Shown here in pieces: positions 13,665-26,499 of a stretch of DNA of 64,000 nt. The DNA comes from Membranipora membranacea (lineage: Eukaryota > Bryozoa > Gymnolaemata > Cheilostomatida > Membraniporidae). The stretch lies in NCBI GenBank assembly GCA_914767715.1, contig OU612069.1, forward strand, positions 22,131,387 to 22,195,386. The letters are read 5' to 3'. The position numbers were made by a program, and so were the translations under genes. The stretch's first letter is position 1. Each line of letters opens with the position of its first letter. Under the pieces are notes generated by a model. That model ran no database searches. It was given only the letters and a program-made list of their open reading frames with translations, and had not been told where the DNA came from.

Positions 13665-16600
13665 TACTTGTTTCTGTTTTGCCTGTCTTTTGTTTTTCTT
13701 CTTCCTTCAAATCAGCAAAAACATATGATGATAAACTTTGTGTTTGTAAGTGGAAATTTTAAATGTATTCTAACCAGGATGAGCCGGGTGTTTTTCATGT
13801 GGCCATAAATCGTTGAGTGATAAATATGTATAACAGCAAAATATGGATAATCGGGAGTTGGCTCGTGTTCATCAAAATTCGAGGAAGTAACCATTGTGAT
13901 CTTATCAGCCCATATACATAATTAAGCAAAATTTTGAAAATAAATATATATATTTATATATATAAAAATATTCAAAACATAAAAAATTTAGTCTAGTTTA
14001 TTGAAGTAATCAGTATCAAATATTGATAAAAACAAATGCGCACAGTGTTAAAATTATGTGGAAACTACTATTGAAAAATATAGCATAGAAAAAAAAGATC
14101 AGAGGTTATTTAAATACTTCATAAAATATTGAAAAATGGATTTGGCACATTTGGCAGTTCTACACAGATTTGATCTAAAATCGTAGGCTTACAAGAGGAT
14201 ATTCTAGCATTATTTTGTTTCATCATCATCATAGAATGCTTAGCACTGATATTGGTTATAAAATCTGATAGAGTGGTCAGATTTAAAATTCTTAAATGCT
14301 CATCATAACTTAGATCAGGTAAAATCGTTCTGGTTGCCGACCTTTGATTTTTTTCTAGTCTGGTCTTATAAGTGTCGGATAAAGTTGAAAAGGTGAGCAT
14401 GTGAGGCACAGCTTATCACAGATCGAATATTTGTAAAAATGTTTTAGATCATCAGAGTTCATTCCTAAGTTAAAATAATTTTGAATTGCACGATGATACA
14501 ATGTTGTTAATCAGCTTTATTGGGATATCAGGTCAGGACATCCTTGTTCAAATCTGTTTCAAAATTTCAAAATTATTCTGTGAATGTTTTCATGTACCCT
14601 ATTTGAATTGCATTAAGCTTGGACCGCATCGACCTTCATATACCTTTCAAGACGCTCGAAGTCAAAATATTATCAAACACCACTCGTTTTAATTACCAAT
14701 GAGAAAGGTAGTCCAGACGAATTCAAGGAACGATTTGTCTATATGGCATAATTTACTGAACTGCACAACGAGCATGGGATGTCAGCCAGAAGTTATAAGT
14801 GGTTAACGAAATTACAGATGATATAAACTTACAATTTCCTGAAGTTCAAGTTAATAAACTCCTGCCTTGCACCTGTTGCAAAGAAGCTGCATATGACTGA
14901 TTTTCCCAGTGAGCTGTCAGACATAATAACACCACTTAACAACACAAGTGTACCTGCTTATTACAGCCGATGTCTGTAGCTGGAGGCAGCAAGTTTGTAA
15001 TCACACCTGATTTTCCGAAAATTATTATAACAGCAGCCATACCTTGTTATGAGTCTAATAACATGATGATGTGACATGTCACGTGTCCTGCAGGGAGTGA
15101 GCCAAGCAAACATGTTCCCAATTCCTATAGAACGTGTTTCATTCAGCTGTATCTCAAATTAATTCTCATAAATTTATTTTTTTTTACATAACGCATCCAT
15201 CAACCGCAAGCTAATAAGCTCGCCGTTGATGATGTTATGTAAGTATTTGCTCAATTTGAAAGCGGGAAAATCCGAGTATGTTTCAATCATGTTACCCATC
15301 AAAAAATTGACATCAAAAAGGTAAGAATTCTTGAAAAACTGGATATAGCAGTATCTGTAAAATCATGTGTTTGTGACTTATGGATAAAACAGCCTTAATT
15401 TAGAAGAACAGGAAAACCTCGTCCTGAGCTTTCTATGGATATCATTAGCGTTCTTATACCATGATTAAACTATGAACCTAGATTGATTGATTTGCAACAG
15501 CAATGGTAATGAATGCATGGGCTGATTTTTACATCTCTTTCAGAGTTTTTATGGAGAGTGAGGAAAGGCTGATAGAAGGATAAAACTTGGCAAGGATGAC
15601 ACAATGTGTGTGTTGAATGTGCCGAATAGATTCGATCCATTTTCTTATAAGATGAAGATTAGGCCATAAATATACAATAATGAAAAAATTGTACCAAATG
15701 AGAATGGTTTTGAACATAAATAAACATGAGTAGGTTGGGTTTGGTACACCTCTTAATATCCACACATGACTCAAACATATTGAAAAATCCCTCGAGGCTG
15801 CAACAGCTGTGTGAAAATTCTCAGTTAATAACTATTCATTGTTTTCAATTAAATATAATTTGACAATATTGTAAAATATTTTTTGAGAATGAAAATTATG
15901 CCATTAAAATGTAAAAAAAATAAATGAAATAGTATCGGCATTTTATTTGTCTTCTACACTCACCATACAGAAAACTTTCATAGCACCAATGTCTCCATCA
16001 ATAACGCAACGGTTAAAGGTTAAAATCTATTTATAACGTTCGCATTGAAGATAGAAATCACGTCTATTAAATCATAGAAACTATCTGAAATGTATTTCAA
16101 TTAAGAAAGACATTGGTGACCAATTTTATGACACCAAGGCTATGACCTTGAAAATAGAAATACCTTGGAAGAAAAATTCAGGACGTTTGATGTTCTTCAT
16201 TCAGGATAAGGTCACGAACACCGCTGATTACTCTAACAACGTTGCTGTGTAGTATGAATGTACTTTAGATATATTAATTTTATATCATGTTGGTGTTGGT
16301 GTATTGTTGTTTTTGTCGTTCCTGCTGTACCATAGGCCCAATATGATGGCTCTTTTAAACAGGCATCCTTTAGCAGGGGTTTCGTGAGTAAAGTATTGAC
16401 CCTGGTATGGTTTCAGTTATGTGTCACAGCGAATGCAGTAAAAAGTGAAAATAAACTGTAAAATCACAACCCAAGCTTGATTTGTTGGTTAGAAAACTCT
16501 TATCAAGCACGGTAGGAGGCTCCTTAATCATATTGGTTGCATGAAGAACTTTGCTTATGGTTTTTAGTTTGCTGTGTTTCATTGGCAATAAATAGAAATA

Positions 16601-16869
16601 GTCTGAATATTCATTCATTTGTTACCCATCTCTAATTCGAGTAGAACAAAATTTGACTTTTTCCATCAGAGAAAGCAGATTTGGAATCTAGCTCTATATT
16701 TTCTGTTGTACAATGCAACTAAAGAATAAAAATACAAAATTTCTGCCTACTAATCACTACCGCACAAAAATTATCAACATAAGAGGAAAATGGAACCACC
16801 CTTTGTGTTTGCAAAACTATTATTAGTTACTGTTTAGTTAGGAGAGAAATTGGATGATGTTCGTTCTGT
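13665..16869. other. intergenic, one LINE scrap (listed separately), AT-rich
   Basis: Between the Ly6 pseudogene leader and the last exon of the functional Ly6 gene. Apart from the LINE remnant at 14119-14409 and a TATATA run near 13945-13965, no gene, RNA or clear repeat structure could be supported. Confidence 0.5.
14119..14409 (-). pseudogene. LINE reverse-transcriptase C-terminal remnant
   Basis: A 96-codon open stretch reads LEKNQRSATRTILPDLSYDE followed by HLRILNLTTLSD. This matches the post-catalytic region of CR1/L2-like reverse transcriptases (the LE-x-Q-x-RA...ILP...SY...L-x-IL-x-LPTL pattern). No upstream palm domain or endonuclease accompanies it, so it is a short relic. Confidence 0.65.
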
Positions 16870-18455
16870 CTACAACAAGAACTTGATCAGAGTAAATATT
16901 ATAAGTGAGCTTGAGAAATAAAGCTTGCCTCCATCATTACAAAAGTCACCTTCGCAAGAACATTGAAATCTTGTATTTCTCACTTGACCGAATAGGCGGC
17001 TGAATTCACGAGGTTCTGTACAGATGCTGTTATCGATGTTAAGCTCTGAACAGCCTCGGATAACTGCAAATTTGACAAAAAAAAACTGGTGAAAGAGAGC
17101 TTCAAACCTGATAGGATGCAATCATAATCACTGGACCTGTATTATTGTACAAAAAGGAGGGGCCTAAAAAGGAATGGGAATTGAGATATTTTTGGTTAGA
17201 TGGGAGGTCAATCGTTAGGGTATACCCTGCAATAATTGCGTACCAAATGGCTATTATTATAATGAACAGTAAAATTTCAATTAAGGTTTAACTGTCTATA
17301 ATATATTATAATACATGTACGATAATGTACTTCAAAAAATGTATTGGAGGCTGAACTTAAACTCAAATACCCAGATGCCTCCATCATTTGCAAGTCATTC
17401 AATGTCTTTTCGTGAGTAAATGAAAGGGAGTTAAATCAATAGATGCATGTAATAAACTTCCTCTACAGCCTCCTTTACTGTATGATTCAATGTTACCTGT
17501 GACAATCTTAAATCCAAGCACCATAGAGATATCCTTCAGTTTGTAGCATTTACCATCCTCATCACCTGGGATAATGGAAGTAGAGCAGTCCCTCATATGT
17601 GCGTCGATGGGTGAATACATATCACCTCCGCTCTCATCTCCGCATGCTCCTCCATCGTCACCTGTCCCTACACAGCGGTAACATGAGGTTCCAAATGTAG
17701 TGGAAACCATGGCTGAAAAGAGAAAATAACAGTACTGACTATATACCCTTTTCCATGTCATTCGACAGCTTTAGGATGATTACATCATTACATCAAAAAT
17801 ATTATTGCTGTATTTATCATTGTAACTGAGATGCTCAATTTTGCTTAAAACTTAATAGTTGCTAAAACTTATTAAAGCATCCATTATATAAAGCTCCTCT
17901 AGCTAAGCTTCAAAATGAACTCCAGAAAGTTTTTTTTTCGGCAATAAGGACTAAAGTTATGACCAATTATTATAGTAAATTCAATGAAATTAGTTGTATT
18001 CCAACACGGGCTGTGCCCTCATAGAGATTAGAGGCAAAAAACTGAAGGAGTTTAAGCAGATTTTGAGGTGGAAACAAATTGGTTCCACTTTAACAGTTCC
18101 ATATATGAAAAAACGTTGAATATTGGCTGAAAAGACCTGATATGACGTCACACATTGACTCTAAAAAATGTGATCATCTCGCCGTAGAACAAAAAATTTC
18201 ACCTTATAGGATAGATGCTTCAAAGACAATGGGCAATGTTTGATACATGAAAAATAGATATTTCTTTTATTTAAATGTCATAAGCTGTAAACAAGTGCAA
18301 TAAATATGCTAATTTTTACTCCTTATTTAACCCTACCTAAGATTGCAATCACTGTCTAATTTGCTTTAACAAGTACTGACATGAAATTGAAGTGCATTAA
18401 AAAAAATTGTTTCCTACATACCGATCAGCCATAAGGTGAAAATTATAGCCCTCAT
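16870..18455 (-). CDS. Ly6/three-finger GPI-anchored protein (quiver-like)
   Basis: Small cell-surface protein predicted to be secreted, disulphide-bonded and lipid-anchored. Exons 18455-18422, 17712-17497, 17063-16870 give 444 nt (147 residues) with matching phases. The leader begins MRAIIFTLWLIG; the mature part opens CYRCVG and has about ten cysteines in Ly6/uPAR order, ending with the diagnostic CSCEGDFCN. It closes with a hydrophobic tail (LYFSSSLIIFTLIKFLL) that would serve as a GPI-attachment signal. The spacing, with an acidic loop GDDGGACGDESGG and an RDC motif, resembles invertebrate quiver/sleepless-type proteins, which modulate channels and receptors; that function is not shown here. 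A decayed paralogue lies directly downstream. Start: the only ATG in the leader exon, followed at once by the hydrophobic core. Confidence 0.87.
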
Positions 18456-21299
18456 TGTTTTCTCAGTTTTCCTTCTTGAGGTTTCCTCGATCCTTCAATT
18501 CAGAAAAGATTCATTGATTAATTTGGTGTGCATTCAGCCGGGGCTCAATTTATTGAATTTCTAATTTTGTCCCATGAAAAAGATGAAACAAAATTGTTGA
18601 CTAACTATCATGTATAACAAAAGTTTAAACATAATTCAGTATTGAAGAGGCATGATTGCAGTGTTTCCTTGATTAGTTCATTCAGAGGTTTCCAGTGTCA
18701 AAATAATACTGAAAATCTGCACAGGAAATCAAATCAAAGGGACAGTCCTTCTAGGCAATATTTGGTATGGTTTTAAAGATCTCAAGCTGAAAAGTCATTA
18801 GGGCATATGAAATAAAACGGACTGTGAGTCTAATTGCAGTAAAACTGCTGCATAGTCTGAAAATTGGGATCGTTGTGGATCATTGTGACTTATTGCCTCC
18901 ACCTGACCACTATAATCCTTGATAAAATTTTTTTTAAATTAGAATGCTATTTTCCACAAATTTTTATTTTTTCATTATTTTTATGAGCCCTATGAACCCA
19001 CAATATTCAATTTACTGGGTGGTCTAAAATGACTGACCCTTTAAAGTTTATGAAAATTATTCCTTTCCTGTATGTTCTTTATGATGATATTTCTTCAACG
19101 AAAGCAAAATATTGTTAAATCATTTCTAAGCCTGAACAATTTTACAAGCTGCCCATGTTTTGATATTGGATGATTTTAGGTTTCCACACATGGCACTTAA
19201 GTTGTCAGGCTCAATGGACATAAATATGATACGAAGTCCTTTCTCAAAAAAAGAAACGTGATAGACTTTTTCCCAAAAATGTTATCTATGACTTACAGAA
19301 TGTGAGATAATATAGACTTACAAATGTGTATTTCCCTGCAGCTTGTGTAAATCTGCTGCCGCCTTGCCGCTTAAGGAAAGATCTGCAAGCGATATCTTCC
19401 ACAAATGACTTCGAACGATAGGGCAGACTTTCTAAATCCGAATGAAACTTTTAACCCTCTTATTATCTTATTATGTCTGTAGCCAGGGGCAGCATTCGTG
19501 TGGACTGTAGACAAACCCAGTATGACAAATTCCTATCTCAAACTAGCCACTAATTACTGGTTTTCTTATTTATTAACACATCATTGCTAGAAGGCAGGAC
19601 AATTATCTAGGATACCTATGCAAGTGCCGTGAGAAGTAGCAATTAGCCTATCCTCACCTCAGGATCATTAACAACACCTTGCTAAAATAGCAGACAGAAC
19701 CTCAGTTTTTGAGTCTGGCATTGTCAACCTTTCTATACAAGTGGCTTAACTGAATGAATGTGTTTGAGGGCAAACGAAAATCAATTTTTAAAGAATGCAA
19801 AATGTAGAATTATTGCTTTTAGATATGTAATACGTTACACATTTTTATGACAAAGCAATACAATAATCTACATCAATCAGTCCCATGAGAGGTAGCAATT
19901 ATAAGTCTATCTATAGCAGCAGCATATGTGACAGAAAATAAGCATTGTGAATATTTTCATACATGTGTCTTAAGTCTGTTTGTATAACATTTACCAATTC
20001 AAAAATGTTTGAAGACAAAATGAAACCTATTCCAGATATGAAGTTTAATTGCTAACTCATACTACAGACCACATTATGAGTGACATTACTGAACTACTGC
20101 CTTCTGTGATGTTATTTACTCTCCCACCTTAGATTCCGTCAAAGATGATCTATATTTGGTTTTCTAGTAGAGTATAATCCTCCTCAGATAATGTTTCACG
20201 ATTTGGAAAAACCAAACATGCCAGTATTGGCGGATGTACATGTTTATCAATAATGTCTTCCTTTAAGCTGTTTCCATAATGGCAGGTAGTATAGTATATT
20301 TATTAGTTGGAATCAAACATAATTAAATTACCAGCCAAATACCCCCCCCCCCCTCCCCTTTCAAGAACCTGCCAATATAGGTGAATACTGGGAGGCATAA
20401 CTTCCCCTAGCTCAAAGGCATCCAGTTTCGTTTATGCTGTTATTGGGTAACGCACATTTTATTTTACTAAACACACTACTCACTTTTGTTCTTGGGTGTC
20501 AGGTTGCCGATTTTGCAATGCAGTATTGATAGCTATGATTAGTGGATACTGTACTAATGGTAATCTGCAAATAATCTGGCCAGTGGACTTATAAATATAT
20601 GCATTATACAATTGACACAAAAGTTTGCGAGCCTGAGTGTGAAATTTGGGTTGCATTATATTGGCCTGAACCCTCATGATGTATTTTTGTGGGCGCTTCA
20701 AATATTTTTTTTTTGTTACTGGCCCTCAAGTTAGGTTGACTCTTAGGGTTTAAAATTACATTGATGTTCTATGATCAGTCTTTCTAAAATGCAGTAAAGA
20801 GTGAGGGACAAACTGGGACAATTTCTTAGATGTAGTCTGAGCCCCCAAGACCCTTACCATTGGACGCCCTCAACACACCTGGTCGAAGAAGATGGAATGG
20901 AGAAATTTCCAAGCATGAGTCAGATCATTTATCAGATGTCCCTACATAACCCAATCAGATATTGAATCACGCTTTCTCTGCTTATGTTATGGTGATTGTC
21001 TACTCCTGACCAGAAGTAGGTTATCCAAGGGTTATCCAGAAGTAGGATAACCCTTTCAAACTCAAAATTAATTGGGATGTCAAAATTTTATACCATTTCT
21101 CTTTGAATAGGTTAAAATTGAAAGGGTTATAAACCATTCAGAAGGCAGAAAAGGCATAAGAAAGAAAAAATTTCAGCCTCGAGCAGTACGCAATAATATA
21201 TCAATTCATTTGATTCAATTACTACTAAGATTATAGTGGGTTGATACCCCCATATGTGGGTTAAAATCGCAAGCTTGAATTTGTCCAAAGACTGAGAAA
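18456..21299. other. non-coding stretch upstream of the Ly6 gene
   Basis: Contains the second MITE copy (18734-19044), a C-rich run at 20342-20356 and some weakly similar sequence between about 19600-19760 and 19860-20050 that may be an old duplication. No coding exon was supportable. Confidence 0.45.
18734..19044. mobile_element. TTAA-flanked MITE, copy 2
   Basis: About 311 bp, aligning along its whole length with 12771-13089 in the same orientation. The left flank has drifted to TCAA (18734-18737) while the right keeps TTAA (19041-19044). Ends read AAAGGGACAGTCC on the left and, reverse-complemented, AAAGGGTCAGTC on the right. It lies upstream of the functional Ly6 leader, a different relative position from copy 1, so it inserted independently rather than moving with the Ly6 duplication. 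Confidence 0.78.
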
Positions 21300-21304
21300 T
21301 ACAG

Positions 21305-21473
21305 GTGTATTCGGCCCGATGGTTGCTCTCAGTTTGCAGGCAAGTCGGAGCACACCTGGGGCATCAATTGAGCCCAGTAATCAATAGACTGCAGCAGGAT
21401 TCGAACTCTAGACCTCTAACACTTGCTCATCAGAATACAGGCGCTCTCACAAACTGAGCTACCTCCTACTCCT
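21305..21473 (-). mobile_element. tRNA-derived SINE, family 1, copy A
   Basis: On the minus strand it opens AGGAGTAGGAGGTAGCTCAG, containing an A-box-like GTAGCTCAGTTTG, and about 45 nt later a B-box GAGTTCGAATCC. The head and body match the copy at 28895-29095 (shared CTGCAGTC...TTGA and GCCTGCAAAC...AGAGCAACC blocks). A tRNA-like head joined to an unrelated body is the hallmark of a SINE rather than a tRNA gene. Confidence 0.8.
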
Positions 21474-22762
21474 CTATATATGAACTAAAGGTATGCTGTG
21501 AGAGAAGGAATACAAAAGGTACAAAAATACCACCCAGGGAATTTATGAATTCATCAATCTAATCTTGAGGGCTTAAACAAATTTTACTGTGTCACCAATG
21601 ACAATTTACTCATACAAGAGACAGCCTGAGGACTGGTGTTGCTAATACCTACAAATTAACGGCAAAGACGATGCATTCTGATTACATATTTTGTTGAATG
21701 CTGACTTGAAGTTGTAAATTAGGATCCCACTTAGTGGAGAAAACAACAAACTAATTTCTTTTGTACAAATAACTTTCAGTGAGTATGGCACCATTCCATG
21801 CTTGCCAGGTACCCCTTAGTTCTGTTCTAACCTCTGATGTCCAGAATATCTGTTTTGATTTTAGTGAGCGCTTGGTGCTTCATTGTTGGTATGTGTGGAG
21901 CTTCACTGCCATGCACCATTGTCGTTGATGTCTATGTAATTCGCCTTACGATTGGCCTGTACTATGTGTACGTATAGTGCTTATATATTAGCATTTGGGA
22001 ACACCATGGTACACCATGTGTAGTGCCCCCCCCCCTCCAATGGTTCCCAAGTTGCAGATGATACTCAAGAGTCTGGTGCTGAGGTTTGAGATACACCAAT
22101 CAAACTGGAGAATTAGAGTAGTAAACAAAAAATCCTAACATAACTATCTGATTATCATTTCCCCCTCATGCTTTCTCTCAGAATCATTTGACTATTTGAT
22201 TATTTTGAAGTTAGCTCCTGAGATGGACCAAGCAACTGCAGATATTTCCGATCTTAGCCAATCAGAGTTTTAGTGAAAAATCGGGACAACCGCCAACAAT
22301 AAAAAAAAAGCAAGGTAAGTCATACATATGCTCTTGTCACATACTTGCTCTGCCGATCAACAGTTGTGAGTTACCCAACTAGCATTTTATATTCTTTGTC
22401 TGAGGTGATGTCTACCAACATAAAATGCCTTAGCTCACAGCCTGAAAGTCACACATTCACTAACTCCACTGATATGAAGTCATGGATTGCCGTTTAAATA
22501 CACAGTATTGATTTAACCTAAATCAGTTTATAATTTTGTGTCAGATGCTGACTAAAATCTTAGCAACCTTAACTTTATGCATTGATTGACATTCCAGTAA
22601 CGACCCAAAACTCAGGCAAGCTGCTTTACAAGTCGTATAAATGGTTGCTCGCACAATAATTGTCTAGACTCGGCTTCGTTCCCCAACTCACTAAACATAT
22701 ATATATATCAGTAATAAAATTGAATTGAATTGAATCATGGTCGATGATCATTTTATTTCGGT
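21474..22762. other. non-coding stretch downstream of lectin A
   Basis: Contains a C-rich run at 22026-22038 and a TATATA run near 22698-22706. No gene seen. Confidence 0.5.
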
Positions 22763-24249
22763 TCAAATTACTCCATAGCTTTTATCAATCTTTTGACAAA
22801 TAGGGTGGAACTTGTTGGTGCACCATACATCATCCCAAATGACCCCGAGTCCTCTTTTTTCCCAGAGGTATGCACAGAATACATTATTATGGCCTTGTTG
22901 AGGTTCCCCTGGATACCAGTTAGTAAGCTCTGTGTCCTTCATGGCACCCAGCACATGCGTTGCGTCTTTCATCCAGTTAAATGAGCTATCTCCCTTTTTC
23001 GCTCCAATCCAAAAAATTCCCTTAGCTGCAAAATATTGTCAAAATGTTACCAATCATAATAATGTTAGGTTTAAAAAATCATAACACAATTGGCCACATC
23101 AAAGTATTATCAATTATTTTGCATCATGACTGACAAATAAATTTTTATCAATCACTTGATATCTTGAGTTATAAAGACTCAACATAATAATGACACGGAA
23201 GTTCTTACTTGCTGAACTCTATGACTTGCACCATGAATATAAAATAAATGATTTTGATTGTGTGTGTCTATCAGGATGTAAATTGAAAAACAAATACATA
23301 ACTTCCAAGCTTTCATGATCAGTTTAAAATAATTTACACATCCTAAACTTTGCAACTGACGATGCATTAGAGAACTAAAAATGTATACCAATTTAGCATG
23401 AACTGGTATTGAGGATAGCATTGTTGTGAAACTAGGTTGACTAATCTTTTGTTGTTCAGGATTTATAACTTATTCATGGACTTATGGTAATGGAGTAATC
23501 GCATTGCACTAACAAACAACAGCTCATCTCTACTCTCAAAGGTTACAAGATTCCCTCCATATTCTGTACATTTAGTTTGAGCTTCAGTCCAGGTGAGAGC
23601 TGAGTTTGGTAGGAACAGGAAACATTTTGCTATATCCCTTTGAGTGGCAAACCAATTCCATTCGTTAACACCGCCCATTAGGCTCCCATATGGATTGCTT
23701 ACTGTGAAGAAAATATAAGATAACCTTCATACATTTGATGAAATGAAAAGTTTAAAAATCGGGCAGCCAGTACAGAAAGTACAGTGAAAAAAACTACACA
23801 GCACTTCTCGGTTTAAATTGGCACAACAAACAAGTATATTAAAAGTAGTCATTTGAATGATATGGATATCACAATTGAATATTGAAATTTCTTATGATAC
23901 AAGCATAAACAACACTGGATTTTTCCATAATTTCTACCTAATATTATGACTCGTAAGTTTATAAAGTAATGGCAGAAAACTATCGAAATAAAATGATTCT
24001 AAAACGTTTAAATGTATGATAATGTCAAAATGTTACTAAGTATTTTAAACGCTATCAGACATGATTTAGGTAGGCGCTTAGACCAGCATAAGACTTGCAG
24101 TATTTATTTATCTTTATCACATGTCAGCTCTCATAAACACATTAAAATACAATCACTCAAATCATCAGCAAACAATTCAGTTACTGATAGTTCGAGTCAC
24201 CAGCCATGGTTACGAGAGCTGCCACCAAATATAAAGTAACAAAATTCAT
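22763..24249 (-). CDS. secreted C-type lectin A, splice donor mutated (possible pseudogene)
   Basis: Predicted secreted carbohydrate-recognition protein; three exons 24249-24201, 23701-23486, 23025-22763 (528 nt, 175 residues if spliced as its paralogue at 42871-43944). The leader is MNFVTLYLVAALVTMA. CTLD landmarks: AQTKC...GGNLVTF, the WIG motif, an EPQ sugar-binding-type triplet (129-131), WDD (152-154), and the closing CTNKFHPICQ. Two oddities: at the end of exon 2 the paralogue has GTGAGT, whereas here the base pair after the exon is AT (23485-23484, ATAAGT), and no nearby GT gives the right phase; and the N-terminal cysteine of the paralogue (NPCGG) is Tyr here (NPYGS), leaving the next cysteine unpaired. 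All three exons are otherwise open. An AATAAA lies 5 nt after the stop (22757-22752). It may be a recently inactivated copy or use a non-canonical donor. Confidence 0.8.
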
Positions 24250-24340
24250 GACGACCAATGTTTTAATTCAGATCAAGTAATTAACTGGTCAACCAGTTGA
24301 ATCACTGTGACTCTCTGAACATCTATATCTCTTAATGTGC

Positions 24341-24374
24341 TTTTATACCAAAACAAATGCAGCTATTGTCCAAT
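24341..24374 (-). promoter_or_regulatory. TATA box and CCAAT element of lectin A
   Basis: On the minus strand TATAAAA (24347-24341) lies about 92 nt upstream of the lectin A ATG, with an ATTGG (inverted CCAAT) about 25 nt further up at 24374-24370. The same ATTGG + TATAAAAGCA arrangement is found before lectin B, so it appears to be conserved promoter structure. Confidence 0.6.
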
Positions 24375-24642
24375 CAATGCTTCAAAATTTATGGGCGGAG
24401 CTACAATCGTAGGCATATTGCATATCATCATTGTGTCATGTGCCTCTGACATTATTTTAGTGGTGTGAAGGCACCTCTCGAGCTGTATATTTCATAGCAT
24501 GTATATAAGATCGAACAAAAGTTGAAAACATGTGATTAAGAAAAACATTGTTTTTCTGGTGTCATCCTAATTTCAAAAGAGTGTGTTGTAATATTATCCA
24601 TAATAACATCTGAGAAAGGAGTGGATGCACAAACTTGTATCA

Positions 24643-26499
24643 TTAAAGTAAGTGTCAAGGAATCAGGTTTTTAGTACCATCCTATAAGGTGCATAAACGA
24701 CAATGTCTCGGTTTCAACTAATTTTCAATCAAAGTTGAGATTTGAAGGTACTCAAAAACTAATATTTTGTATATATAATAATTTAACGTGATATATCGCC
24801 TTTTCAGTTTCTCAGGAACTGCTTGTCCCATCCCAAAAATTCCTTCACTGACAGTTTGCCAGTAGTCTGGCTTATGTTTAATATCGCAATTTTTTAATAT
24901 CGCAATTTGAAGCTCACGTTTCAAACTTGATTAATTGTACATTAACTAAAATACATTGAAAACATATAGGCAGCAGAGGGTAAAGTGATGCAGTAAATTA
25001 CATTATGCAAAAGCGTGATGAAATTCTATGCAGTATTACATGCAAAGCACATTGTGTACAACAATGGATCACCTTTTTAGGTGATTGTTTAGCATTGAAA
25101 GAGAAATTTCATGCTCATAACTTCTCAACTATTGAATTTATCATCACACAGTGATCTTGTGCATGTCGGCACACTTTTCAATCTCATCAAAACCTGCCCA
25201 GCAACGGTTAAATGAATTGTGAATCTTTACCATCAAGCGAAGGTCACTCTGCACCTAAAGTTACATGATACCTAGGCTCTTTCATTCATTCTTAATGAAT
25301 GTAAATAAAAATATCGGAGGTGTTACTAAATGTTGCACCGGTATGAATAGAGAGGGAATTATCATCTCTATTCAATTCATCGGGATGCCGGTTGCTGGGA
25401 TCAGAAGCTGATGCAGTGAATTGTATTACCCGAAATCTCATTGAATAGAACTAAAGGTTGTCATCAAATCGCCCCTCATTTCATGCAAAATGGGCTGGGG
25501 CCACTTTTACTCAAGATTTATTAATCCTTGTTAATCTCTGATTTACTCTGGTTCTAAGACAGGTAGAGAGTCATAGTTTTTTTTGCCATAAAGTTCAGCT
25601 GTGTCTGCTGAGGCTAAGTTAAACTTGTTTTCCTCAAACTGACACAGCATGGATATACAGGCAGCTGATTAAGGTGCTGTCGCGGGGATTAACAGTGGAT
25701 TATCTCTTGTATGGTTAATCCAATCAACAAGCACATTGATCGTGTGGTGTGATAGATCATATAAAACTAATTTAAGCCATAATCATAACCATAATCTCCT
25801 GCTTTTCATCATGCTGACAACAATCTGACTGACATCTTTCGGAATTTCTGAATTCTGGCTGGAAAATTTTGATCTAAATTAGTTAAAATTTGGGTTATTA
25901 TCTGTTACAGTTGTGACAACCAGGTAAAATTATTGATGGAAGTGACAGTACAAGACCAAAATGGTATAATAAATTGGAAATTTTAGTTTCTGCATTATTC
26001 GGGTCGCATGTAATGAAGGGTCAGAAATGGCCCTATTACTATTGCAAAAATCAATTTCAAGTCTCGAAGACAGGAGGCCTAAAATCATAAAATTTCTCTA
26101 AAATGTCATTCCTCCAGTTAGTGCCATGCCTCCTCTAAATGGTGAAAGCATAATCTAATAAAATACCTCAAAAACAAGGCACAGAGGGCTCAATTTAAAA
26201 ATTGCACTTTTTGCCTTAAAATAAACTTCAAGAGGTCACTGCGACTCAACGTCAAATATTTGTGAGGTTTCAACTGTGAAAATGACAATTAGACATGATC
26301 ACCAATACAATATTAATAAGGTTGAAAAAGCAATATATCACGTTAAATGGTACCTTTTTAGTACCTTCAAATCTTAACCTTGAATGAAAATTAGTTGAAA
26401 CCGAGACATATGTTGTCAATGAGCCTTATAGCAGTTTTCGAAATTGTAATGAGAACTCTAGAATGGTACCAAAACCTGATTCCTTCACACTCACTTTAA
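24643..26499. mobile_element. TTAA-flanked DNA element with long terminal inverted repeats, non-autonomous
   Basis: The left arm (24643 to about 24830) and right arm (about 26330-26499) are inverted copies of each other: shared blocks include GTGTCAAGGAATCAGG / GTGTGAAGGAATCAGG, TGTCTCGGTTTCAACTAATT, GATTTGAAGGTACT and TTTAACGTGATATAT. Each end abuts TTAA (24643-24646; 26496-26499) followed by AGTRAGTGT. The right arm has about 30 extra bases relative to the left. The 1.5-kb interior has no ORF above background. Part of the interior (25780-26165) recurs at 39835-40220, so this is a repeat family. TTAA sites fit the Kolobok or piggyBac superfamilies; without a transposase the choice is open. 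Confidence 0.82.

Noticed and set aside
19600-20050. Weakly similar neighbouring segments suggesting tandem duplication
   Set aside because: Similarity is limited to a few short blocks and could be chance in AT-rich DNA.
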